The translations under genes were made by a program, and so were the position numbers. Source: an uncultured Planctomycetaceae bacterium (GTDB taxonomy: Bacteria; Planctomycetota; Planctomycetia; Planctomycetales; Planctomycetaceae). From it: a DNA stretch of 64,000 bases. The notes beneath the pieces are model-generated. The model did no database searches. It was not told where the DNA came from and saw only the letters and a program-made list of their open reading frames with translations. This document shows, piece by piece, positions 55,125 through 63,042 of the stretch (position 1 is its first letter; each line of letters begins with the position of its first letter). The DNA lies in NCBI GenBank assembly GCA_903858815.1, contig CAIOKE010000133.1:372001-436000 (forward strand), read 5' to 3'.

Positions 55125-56552
55125 TCAGTCCTGCTGACTGCCCGTGGCCTTCGCTTTTCGCTCCGTCCTGCCCCGCGCCGTGCCTTCAGCAGGAATGACG
55201 GCATCATTAGCCTGCGGTATTCCGGAAGTACTGCGTCCCGCATTGATGTAGCCCCGCAGCAGCGCTGTCAACTGCTCTACCATCGCCGGATTATCCCTCG
55301 CCAGATCCCGCGTTTCACTCAGATCCTGCTCAAGTTGATAAAGCTCACGAACTCCATTTTTCCTGAGAATCAGCTTCCACGGCCCCTGCCGAATCGCGAG
55401 ATCTGCAGCCATCGACTGATGAATGATCCCATCGCGCGTACCCACAGAACGTTTTTCCAGCAGTGCCGGCACCAGTGACACACTGTCCTCACCAGCATTT
55501 GCCGGCACGACAGCACCGCTCAGTTCGGCTGCTGTCGCCAGCAAATCGTTCAGGCAGATGGGATGGTCCCATGTGGCTCCGGCCCGCACTCGACCCGGCC
55601 AGCGCACAACGAATGGCACCCGATGACCGCCCTCGTAAATGCTGCGTTTCGATTCACGCAGCGGCGCGTACACACGATGCTCGGCACCATTGTCACTGGT
55701 CGCAATCAACAGCGTATTGTCCGCTAAGCCGCGACTTTCCAGCACGCGCATGATTTCACCCAGCATCGCGTCACCCTGATACAGCCAGTCCGGATAACGT
55801 CCCGGATCCGCCTGCCCCTGTAACCCTTGACCAGCTACGTCCAACCCACCACTGCGCCCCGCAAATTCAGCTGCCGGAACCACCGGGTAATGCGGAGGAC
55901 ACATCGGGAAATACAGAAAAAATGGTTTCTGTAAATCACGGCCCTCCAGCCATTCCACGGCTTTGCGCAGCATCAGTGGCTGATTCTCCTCCGGCTTCAC
56001 CGACGCAACTGCGCGATCCTGCTCCAGTACAGTTCCGATATTTGCCGCATGAGTAAATCCGCAGAAGTAGTCAAATCCAAGCTCATTCGGCCCACCAGAA
56101 AATCGCATACCAACCTGCGGAACACCCTCGCCACGCTGCTCCCAGGACAGACCCAGATGCCATTTGCCAACGCATGCAGTGTCATATCCCTGCTGCTTCA
56201 GAATCGAAGCCACCGTCGCACGCGAACGCGGGATAATCGGAGGCGACCACGTACCAAGCACACCATACTGGCCGATCCGGGATGGATATCGCCCCGTCAG
56301 GATCCCGTAACGCGTTGGAGTACAGACAGCGGAGGCTGAATGCGCATCCGTAAAACGCATGCCCTGCGATGCCAGACTGTCCAGATGCGGTGTACGTAGT
56401 GATGACTGCCGATCGTAACACTGGGGCTGGCCCCAGCCCAGATCGTCGAACAGCACGAAGACAATATTCGGCTTCGCAGCATCCTTCGCCACGACTGCCC
56501 CCATGCCAACCACGACCGCCAAAAATGTGAGTAGAAAAAGCAGTCGCATCAT
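55125..56552 (-). CDS. Exported sulfatase (type I, formylglycine)
   Basis: 475 residues. Signal peptide (MMRLLFLLTFLAVVVGMGAVVA). Alkaline phosphatase-superfamily sulfatase: metal-binding DD (36-37, VLFDDLGWG), the sulfatase signature with Cys77 in CTPTRYGILTG, where Cys is converted to formylglycine (CxPxR), then GKWHLG, and the C-terminal DNGAEH metal site. Removes sulfate from a glycan or small molecule in the periplasm or outside. No maturation enzyme is nearby. Convergent with the glycosidase-like gene and close to two esterases, which suggests use against a sulfated, acetylated polymer. Confidence 0.95.
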   Translation of the reverse strand: MMRLLFLLTFLAVVVGMGAVVAKDAAKPNIVFVLFDDLGWGQPQCYDRQSSLRTPHLDSLASQGMRFTDAHSASAVCTPTRYGILTGRYPSRIGQYGVLGTWSPPIIPRSRATVASILKQQGYDTACVGKWHLGLSWEQRGEGVPQVGMRFSGGPNELGFDYFCGFTHAANIGTVLEQDRAVASVKPEENQPLMLRKAVEWLEGRDLQKPFFLYFPMCPPHYPVVPAAEFAGRSGGLDVAGQGLQGQADPGRYPDWLYQGDAMLGEIMRVLESRGLADNTLLIATSDNGAEHRVYAPLRESKRSIYEGGHRVPFVVRWPGRVRAGATWDHPICLNDLLATAAELSGAVVPANAGEDSVSLVPALLEKRSVGTRDGIIHQSMAADLAIRQGPWKLILRKNGVRELYQLEQDLSETRDLARDNPAMVEQLTALLRGYINAGRSTSGIPQANDAVIPAEGTARGRTERKAKATGSQQD

Positions 56553-56950
56553 CGAGATCTCTCAGCAGGCAGGGGCAAAACGAAAGCCCGATCATAAAGC
56601 GACACCGCTGCGCAGCACAACTCAGAAACGAAGGCACACACACTCACAGAAGACAAACAACCAATGCAGAAAACAACCGAATGACGACTGATGCCCCTGC
56701 CAGGGCCTCCCCCTCCAGCGAGGTCCGGCACGCAGTCCAATACAACCTGTCCCCACAGTTGCCCTGTCGGGCAGGAACCGCATATGCTCCGGCAGGGTCA
56801 TCTTAACACACAAGCGGTTGTCTGTTTTCCAATCTTCAGGTCACTGGCCCTCGAGGGCTGCATTGATCTGGCAACTCGGCAGCAGTTCTCTGACAATTCC
56901 GCTGACTGATACCCTTCAAAGAGTCTTTGAAAGAAGAAGATAGCCTGATC
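56553..56950. other. Gap between sulfatase and DUF188 genes
   Basis: About 400 bases without a supported gene. It should hold divergent promoters. No repeat or box stands out. Confidence 0.5.
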
Positions 56951-57418
56951 ATGCATATCTGGGTTGATGCCGATGCGTGTCCTGGCGAAGTCAAAGACGT
57001 TCTCTACAGAACATCGAACCGACTGCAGATCCAGGTCACACTGGTTGCCAATCAGATGATGTTTGTCCCGCGATCAAACCTGATCCGATTCGAACTGGTT
57101 GGCGCCGGTGCAAATGTGGCTGATCAACGCATCGTGGAACTGCTGAATGCCGGGGACCTTGTGATCTCTGCCGACATTCCCCTGGCTGCGGCAGCGGTCG
57201 CAAAGGGTGCAACAGTCCTTGATCCTCGAGGCGTTGTCCTCGATGCAGAAACCGTCGGATCCCGACTGGCAGTTCGCAACCTGATGGACGAACTACGTGG
57301 TTCCGGGCTGGAAACCGGTGGCCCGGCCGCCTACAGCGCGAAAAACAGACAGGACTTTGCCAATCAACTGGACCGCCTGCTGACCCGACTGCTGCGCGAA
57401 GCAGCAAAACGGAAATGA
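56951..57418 (+). CDS. DUF188 (YaiI/YqxD) family protein
   Basis: 155 residues from ATG 56951; a TTG 24 bases upstream is also in frame. The family hallmark IWVDADACPGEVKDVLYRTSNR starts the protein, followed by VTLVANQMM, VGAGANVADQRIVEL, GDLVISADIPLAA and VLDPRGVVLDA. DUF188 proteins have a PIN-like nuclease fold with conserved Asp residues; the true activity and substrate are not established. Length is normal for the family. The next gene begins 90 bases after it on the same strand. Confidence 0.93.
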   Translation: MHIWVDADACPGEVKDVLYRTSNRLQIQVTLVANQMMFVPRSNLIRFELVGAGANVADQRIVELLNAGDLVISADIPLAAAAVAKGATVLDPRGVVLDAETVGSRLAVRNLMDELRGSGLETGGPAAYSAKNRQDFANQLDRLLTRLLREAAKRK

Positions 57419-57507
57419 TCCAAAACCTGTTGAAAACTGCAGATTTGCTGCCCTGCCCTGAAACCGCTATCAACTGTACCTGCTCCTGATGCCTTCATTC
57501 GGTTGAC

Positions 57508-58191
57508 ATGCCCCCACCATCACGGGAAAACTACACAATCGTCCTGCTGGTCCCCGGCCGTAACAAGACAAACGCTTCGGCTACTATGATAAAGCTACTC
57601 GATCGTCTGCTGTTTATGCAGGGTAACCGCTGTTTTTTCTGCGGCGACTCGATTCCTGACGGTGAAGCCAGTGTAGAGCACCTCGTAGCGTCTTCAAAAG
57701 GTGGCGCTCGTGATGACGAAAACTGCGTAGCATGTTGCAGGACGATAAATGCCGTATTCGGAAGCCTGTCCATCAAGGCCAAATTGCAAATTGTGCTCAA
57801 TCATCGCGGCCAGTTCAAATGCCCGCGATCACAGCCACAACTCAAGCCCGCTGCAAAGCCCGTCTCCGAAAACACCACAGGAGATGCAGGCCCTGCAACA
57901 CCCAATAAACCGTCTACCACAACCAATAAACCGGCTGCAGCAACCAATAAACCAGCGACTACCACCGAGGCACGAGCCACAACAGCAATTGCGAATCTGC
58001 AGAAACGCCCCAACAACAGACCACGCACACTGGCGGCACTGAAAAACAGCCTGAATTCATTGTTCGGAAAGGCGCTGTCCGAACAGGATATGACTTCCTT
58101 ATTGAAATGTCTGCAGACCGCTCGTGTCCTGGAAATCACCGATACAAAGGTTTCATACCCCGCTGCTGTAAACGCGAGTCTCAACACGTAA
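57508..58191 (+). CDS. HNH-endonuclease-like protein with NKP repeats
   Basis: 227 residues from ATG 57508; ATG 57586 (201 residues, MIKLLDRLL) starts at the likely domain and is as good. The HNH-type zinc-finger nuclease domain is at the front: RCFFCGDSIPDG, then VEHLVASSKGGARDDENCVACC, with the Cys pairs as the zinc site and His as the catalytic residue. A Pro/Thr-rich linker has three near-copies of NKPxxxT (57900-57970). A C-terminal helical domain (SLNSLFGKALSEQDMTSLLKCLQTARVLEITDTKVSY) looks like a winged helix. Role unknown; might be a DNA- or RNA-related nuclease. Confidence 0.78.
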   Translation: MPPPSRENYTIVLLVPGRNKTNASATMIKLLDRLLFMQGNRCFFCGDSIPDGEASVEHLVASSKGGARDDENCVACCRTINAVFGSLSIKAKLQIVLNHRGQFKCPRSQPQLKPAAKPVSENTTGDAGPATPNKPSTTTNKPAAATNKPATTTEARATTAIANLQKRPNNRPRTLAALKNSLNSLFGKALSEQDMTSLLKCLQTARVLEITDTKVSYPAAVNASLNT

Positions 58192-58438
58192 TCGCTGCCT
58201 GACACACCTGCATTACTCGTCAGCCTGCTTCGTCGCGGGGGAAGCATGTTCCGGAGCGGCGATTCTGCGACTGCTATCGTTGCTGCTTGATAAAAACTGC
58301 TACCCACAGACCCTTGCCGGGGCTATGATCGAACCGGGCGTCGGGTTAAGGCTCCTGTCGGGTGCTGCCTGATTCGTTGTGCCACCAGTCTGCCCAGGAT
58401 GAGGGGAATGGTTCGAACAAGCAGGTGCGGAGAAAGCG

Positions 58439-58855
58439 ATGGCTGGGTTCCGAATTGTGACGAAGATTGCTGCCCCAATCGAATTGTGCTTCAACCTTGC
58501 TCGTGATATCGACTTTCATACCCGCTCTCTTGCCCACACCGAAGAGCGAGCAGTCGCAGGGCGAACCACGGGATTGATCGGATTGAACGAGTCTGTGACA
58601 TGGGAGGCCCGCCACTTTGGCATCCGCCAGAGATTGACGACTCTGATCACTGAACTCAACTACCCGCACCACTTTCGAGATGTCATGACAAGCGGCGCAT
58701 TTCACGCATTTGCCCATTACCATCGATTCAGAATTCAGCAGGGCGTCACGTTGATGATCGATGAGGTCGTTTTTCAATCACTGCCGTCGCTACCGGGCAG
58801 ATTGGTCGACGCTTTGTTCATGACCAGACACCTGCCCCACCCCCGCAACCCGTAG
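58439..58855 (+). CDS. SRPBCC-superfamily protein, shortened at the C-terminus
   Basis: 138 residues from ATG 58439, with GGAG nine bases upstream. The order of blocks fits the START/Bet v1-like ligand-binding fold: a first strand TKIAAPIELCFNLARDIDFH, then RAVAGRTTGLIGLNESVTWEARHFG, FRDVMTSGAFHAFAHYH, and VFQSLPSLPGRLVDALFMTR. Relatives usually run 10-15 residues further in a last helix (of the form RYL...RN.VIK); here the protein ends HLPHPRNP. It may be a genuine short form or a recent truncation. Hydrophobic ligand unknown. Confidence 0.75.
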   Translation: MAGFRIVTKIAAPIELCFNLARDIDFHTRSLAHTEERAVAGRTTGLIGLNESVTWEARHFGIRQRLTTLITELNYPHHFRDVMTSGAFHAFAHYHRFRIQQGVTLMIDEVVFQSLPSLPGRLVDALFMTRHLPHPRNP

Positions 58856-59022
58856 ACTTATGCAGGCAACGCAGATCAGACAACCGTGACAATCGCAACG
58901 ACAGCCCACGCTGAATCACCAGCATGCTGCCAACTGCACCGTCATGCCATAGTTTGCAGTATCCGTCCGCAGCATCGCTTTCTCCGCGCCCGTTCTGAAC
59001 TGGATCAAACGACGGGTCACTG

Positions 59023-59031
59023 ATAGAATCC
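59023..59031 (+). promoter_or_regulatory. Extended -10 promoter of the metal efflux operon
   Basis: TGATAGAAT matches TGnTATAAT with one change. Transcription would start near 59038, about 21 bases before the ATG of the first gene, whose GGAG lies at 59045-59048. No good -35 is seen. Confidence 0.45.
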
Positions 59032-59058
59032 TCCCAACGGATTCGGAGACCGAGCGAC

Positions 59059-59460
59059 ATGTTTCGATTGCTTATCACACTGCTCATCGTCGTGACCCTG
59101 CCCGGGGCTTCGATCTGCTGTTGCGCTGTCTCTTCACCGGATCTCAGCCAGTCATCAGCCTCGTGCTGTCGTGGGGTTGTACACTCAGCAGCAGATCGAC
59201 CCGGTGATCCGGAAAAGGCTCCGGATGATCGCTGCCCCTGCACCACGCAACATGACGCGCGAACCTTTTCAGCCGAAATTCGGCTCTCCCAGGGATCGGT
59301 GGCATTACGATCTTTTATTGTTGCAGCCGATATTTTCCCAGACAGTCCTGCGGTTGCTTCTGTCTGCAGAAGTCGACAGGCCTCCCGTGCATCTGGCTGT
59401 TCAGCATCGTCCGCAGGTGGCGGTGCGTTATTGATTCTGCTTTGTATCAATCGCTGTTAG
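59059..59460 (+). CDS. Small exported Cys-rich protein at the head of an efflux operon
   Basis: 133 residues. A signal peptide (MFRLLITLLIVVTLPGASIC) precedes a Cys-rich mature part: CCCAVSS, SCCRG, CPCTTQHDA and a C-terminal RC. The His/Cys motif may bind metal. No family match. It stands 166 bases before the metal-binding lipoprotein on the same strand and probably belongs to the same operon, which suggests a role in metal handling. Open frame and ribosome site support a real gene. Confidence 0.6.
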   Translation: MFRLLITLLIVVTLPGASICCCAVSSPDLSQSSASCCRGVVHSAADRPGDPEKAPDDRCPCTTQHDARTFSAEIRLSQGSVALRSFIVAADIFPDSPAVASVCRSRQASRASGCSASSAGGGALLILLCINRC

Positions 59461-59626
59461 CAGCCAACCGAAGACTTCATTGTGCGGCACCCGCGTGTCC
59501 GCCAATTCCACTGCAGGCTTCACTGTCCGCCGGATCGCAGATCCGGTACCTGCCGCGCGGCAGGCTCTCCGTGAATTGCGTCGCTCTGCTTCTGCAAAGC
59601 AGACAGCCTCAAGCAAGGATCATATC

Positions 59627-60523
59627 ATGCACCTGTTCACTCAATGTGGCATTTCACCACTGCTGGCCGTCGCGGCGGTTTTCCTCGCTTTAATTGGTTG
59701 CGGCACTGATTCTGCACCGCAGTCAGGCCAGTCTGAAAAATCGACCGACACAGCTGTCACGCCCGCTTCTGCCACCGTTGTCACCTCCACAATTGGCTCT
59801 CCGGGCCGGGACGAGGAACACGCCCATAAACCAGGCGCTCATGGAGGCATCATCATTCCAATCGGGTCAGACAGCTACCATGCGGAGGCTGTCATTGAAT
59901 CCACCGGAGACCTTCGGTTGCTGATGTTGCAGAGGGATGAGACTCGCCTGCTTGAAGTCGAAAAGCAGGCCATCAAAGCTTTTGTAAAGGCGGAGGGAGA
60001 TACCGGCGCGACTGCGATTGAACTGGCTGCTGTCCCTCAGGATGGTGATGCTGCTGACAAAACCTCACAATTCCTGGGCCGGCTTCCGGAAAGTACCCGC
60101 GGACGGCAGCTTGACATCACAATTCCCAATTTGCGCATCGGGGGCGAGCGGTTCCGTATTGGCTTCACAACCAGTACCAGCATAGACGACCAGACGATGC
60201 CCGCCAGACTGCCCGCTGACAAAGAGCAACAGCTGTACCTGACACCCGCAGGAAAGTACACGGACGCCGATATCAGGGCCAACGGCAACACAACGGCTTC
60301 ACAGAAGTATAAAGGACTGATTTCGAAGCATGATGCCAAACCCAAAGCCGGCGATCGCATCTGCCCTGTCAGCATGACCAAAGCAAATCCACAGTTCACA
60401 TGGATTATCGATGGCAAACCATATCAGTTCTGTTGCCCACCCTGTGTCGATGAATTCGTCAGGATGGCGAAAGAGCAGCCAGCTGAGTTACTGCCACCGG
60501 AATCCTTTATCAAATCAGAATAG
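59627..60523 (+). CDS. Lipoprotein with a YHS/TRASH-like metal-binding tail
   Basis: 298 residues from ATG 59627, with AAGGAT upstream; the frame is open 49 codons further. The lipobox LALIGCG ends the signal at Cys25. A His-rich spot (EEHAHKPGAHGG) precedes a beta-rich body. The C-terminal 55 residues form a metal-binding module: ICPVSMTKANPQFTWIIDGKPYQFCCPPCVDEF, with a Cys-Cys-Cys-Cys set as in YHS/TRASH domains. It probably delivers or senses copper or a related metal at the membrane. Next in the operon is the efflux adaptor. Confidence 0.85.
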   Translation: MHLFTQCGISPLLAVAAVFLALIGCGTDSAPQSGQSEKSTDTAVTPASATVVTSTIGSPGRDEEHAHKPGAHGGIIIPIGSDSYHAEAVIESTGDLRLLMLQRDETRLLEVEKQAIKAFVKAEGDTGATAIELAAVPQDGDAADKTSQFLGRLPESTRGRQLDITIPNLRIGGERFRIGFTTSTSIDDQTMPARLPADKEQQLYLTPAGKYTDADIRANGNTTASQKYKGLISKHDAKPKAGDRICPVSMTKANPQFTWIIDGKPYQFCCPPCVDEFVRMAKEQPAELLPPESFIKSE

Positions 60524-60539
60524 AAACTTCGCAGGCTTA

Positions 60540-60583
60540 GAGCCGTGATTTGCGCAGGCGACTAATGCGCAAATTACGGTCTC
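60540..60583 (+). terminator. Long hairpin between the lipoprotein and the efflux adaptor
   Basis: CCGTGATTTGCGCA (60543-60556) pairs with TGCGCAAATTACGG (60566-60579), with one G-T pair, a 9-base loop, and CTCTTT after the stem. It is a strong hairpin with a weak T-run, so it may lower downstream expression or protect the upstream mRNA. Confidence 0.6.
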
Positions 60584-60789
60584 TTTGACAGACACTGACA
60601 ATTATTCGGCAGGCCTGCCCGAGCCGTCGACCTGCTCGGCAACCTCCCCGGAACAGCATGAAATCCGGTCTTCAAAACGCGACTCAGCAGACATCACCAC
60701 ATGCTGCCGTCGCTGTAAGCCCCCGTAAGCACACGCAATTTTTGGCTTTTGCTGATCGCTTCGATACAGCACCACAGTCGGAGGGAATC

Positions 60790-63006
60790 ATGAGCATGAA
60801 ATATCGCACGCTGCTGGTCGGCCTGCTTCTGACTACGGCAATCGTAGTGGCTCACGAAGGCCACAAACCACTTCCAACCCGCGGAATGGAGGTCAACCCC
60901 GAGACAGGCCGGATGACCCTGACCGATGTCGCAAGGTCGATTCTTGACGTGCAGACCACAGAGATCGGACCGCAGAATGTTTCTCCTGCCCTCCTCGCCT
61001 ACGGGACTCTGGTCTCGCCGTGGGATCACCATGCTCTGGTCAGTACACCTTTGTCGGGACGCATCGTCGATCTGCTTGTCACACCCGGAGAGACGGTTCG
61101 TGCGGGCCAGGAACTGGCAGCCCTCGAAAGCCCTGATCTCCAGGCCCTGCAACTGGAAGTCCGCAGTGCTCAGACTTCACTGGACCTCGCCGTCAGATTA
61201 TTCGCATCCACTGAAGTCGCTGCAAAGTCCGGCGCGATACCGGAAGTCCGCCTGATTGAAGCGAGGAATCAGGTACAGCTGCACCGAGCTGCGGTGGAAA
61301 TTGCTCGAGCCAAATGGCGCAGCCTGCAGCTGCCCGAGGAGGATCTGGAACAGATGCTGAGGTCGCCGGCAGATCCACGCCCTCAGAAGCTTTCGCTGCT
61401 CAGCCCGATCTCCGGAACTGTGACGCACTCTGATCTTTCCGTTGGCAAAGTCGTCAATGCACGCGAACATCTGTTCGAAGTGCTGGATCTGTCCAGGGTC
61501 TGGCTGAAAGTTGGCGTACTTGAGAAGGACCTTTCCCGCGTTTCCGTTGGCCAGTCACTGCAACTGCGACTGACCGCCTGGCCGGATCTGACACTGGATG
61601 CCACTGTTGACGTGCTGGGACAACGGCTGGATCCCGTAACGCATCTGGGTACGGTCTGGGCAACGTTGTCCAACAACCCCTCTGCCGGCCCTTTACTGAT
61701 ACCAGGGATGTCAGGTCAGGTTGCCCTGAGGATCGGTGACGTGACGGCAGGCATTGCTGTTCCGGCCGACGCAGTGATTCGCGATGGAGCCGAGCGATTT
61801 GTGCTGGTAGAACAGGAACGGACTCAGGCGATCTCCACGTTCCAGAAACAAACCGTCGCCCTTGGACAACGAGTCGGCCCGTATATCGAACTGCGAGCGG
61901 GAAGCCTGTTTCCCGGCGATCGGGTCGTAACGCAGGGCAGTCATCAGTTGGGAAGCTATTTTACCCAGGGGGTCCTGCGAGTCAGTGATGAAACAGCGCG
62001 AGACATTGGTCTTGATGTACAACCAGCAGCAGAAACGGCTCTGTCCGAAACAATGACCGTTGATGGTATCGTGGATGTCCCCCCAGCTCGCAGAACCATC
62101 GCATCGGCACAGCTTGGTGGCACGATCGCTCGGATCCTTACAGATCGCGCCCAACACGTTCAGGCAGGGCAGGTGCTTGCCGAGATCATCAGCCAGGAAT
62201 TCCAGAATCTGCAACTGGAACTACTCAGGGCTCACCTGGATACAGAACTGCAGCAGGAGGTGATCAGGAATCTGGGTGAAGCAGGAGACGCCATCTCTCA
62301 GCGACGATTATGGGAAGCTGAAGCTAAGTTCCAACAGGCAAGCGACGTTCGTGCAAGCCTTCGGCAGCGACTGCTGATAGCCGGCGTCACTGCTTCCCAG
62401 GTTGCTCAGCTCGAAAACACCCGACAATTGATGCCAACACTGCCCGTCATCGCGCCAATCAGTGGGGTCGTGTTGGATTTCGATAAGTTTCTCGGCCATA
62501 TCGTACAACCCGACGAACCTGTCTTCGAAATCCATGATCTTTCCACAATCTGGATACAGGGATTCGTATCTGAACGAGATCTCCCCCGGGTTGAAATCGG
62601 ACAGACCGTCCGAGTGCGACTCGTCTCTGACGCATCCGAGCCCGTCACCGGCACGGTCGTTCGAAGCAGTCGCAAAATCGGAACAGAAGATCGCACCACG
62701 TCAATCTGGGTTGAGCTGAAGTCAAAGCCACGCGTTGCCATGCTGCACAATATGATGGCTCGCCTGTCAATTGAGACGACTGCTGCACGCAAACGACTTG
62801 CAGTACCACGTTCGGCAGTTGTCCGCGAGGGGGTACGTTCGTACGTGTTTGTCCAGACCGACGATGGCACCTTTGAACGTCGCCTCGTGGAATTGGGTAT
62901 CTCTAATGACCTTTTTGTTGAAGTGACTCGCGGATTGTCAGTGGGTGACCTGACAGCCACTGCTGGTGCCTCTGCACTGCAGACCGGCTATGCGGCTCTG
63001 AAATAA
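60790..63006 (+). CDS. RND efflux periplasmic adaptor with two adaptor modules in one chain
   Basis: 738 residues from ATG 60790, with GGAGGG just upstream; the frame is open 44 codons further. Signal peptide (LLVGLLLTTAIVVA). CusB/CzcB-like adaptor. Two sets of family blocks occur. First (about 60-340): ALVSTPLSGRIVDLLVTPGETVRAGQELAALESPDLQ, an alpha-hairpin, then SPISGTVTHSDLSVGKVV...VWLKVGVLEKDLSRVSVGQ. Second (about 430-730): ASAQLGGTIARILTDRAQHVQAGQVLAEIISQEFQ, a hairpin, then APISGVVLDFDKFLGHIVQ...IWIQGFVSERDLPRVEIGQ. Normal adaptors have one set and about 400 residues. It should link the inner-membrane pump that follows to an outer-membrane channel. Confidence 0.93.
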   Translation: MSMKYRTLLVGLLLTTAIVVAHEGHKPLPTRGMEVNPETGRMTLTDVARSILDVQTTEIGPQNVSPALLAYGTLVSPWDHHALVSTPLSGRIVDLLVTPGETVRAGQELAALESPDLQALQLEVRSAQTSLDLAVRLFASTEVAAKSGAIPEVRLIEARNQVQLHRAAVEIARAKWRSLQLPEEDLEQMLRSPADPRPQKLSLLSPISGTVTHSDLSVGKVVNAREHLFEVLDLSRVWLKVGVLEKDLSRVSVGQSLQLRLTAWPDLTLDATVDVLGQRLDPVTHLGTVWATLSNNPSAGPLLIPGMSGQVALRIGDVTAGIAVPADAVIRDGAERFVLVEQERTQAISTFQKQTVALGQRVGPYIELRAGSLFPGDRVVTQGSHQLGSYFTQGVLRVSDETARDIGLDVQPAAETALSETMTVDGIVDVPPARRTIASAQLGGTIARILTDRAQHVQAGQVLAEIISQEFQNLQLELLRAHLDTELQQEVIRNLGEAGDAISQRRLWEAEAKFQQASDVRASLRQRLLIAGVTASQVAQLENTRQLMPTLPVIAPISGVVLDFDKFLGHIVQPDEPVFEIHDLSTIWIQGFVSERDLPRVEIGQTVRVRLVSDASEPVTGTVVRSSRKIGTEDRTTSIWVELKSKPRVAMLHNMMARLSIETTAARKRLAVPRSAVVREGVRSYVFVQTDDGTFERRLVELGISNDLFVEVTRGLSVGDLTATAGASALQTGYAALK

Positions 63007-63042
63007 AACCATCGAACGCTGTAGAGACCGGGTGAGTGACAC

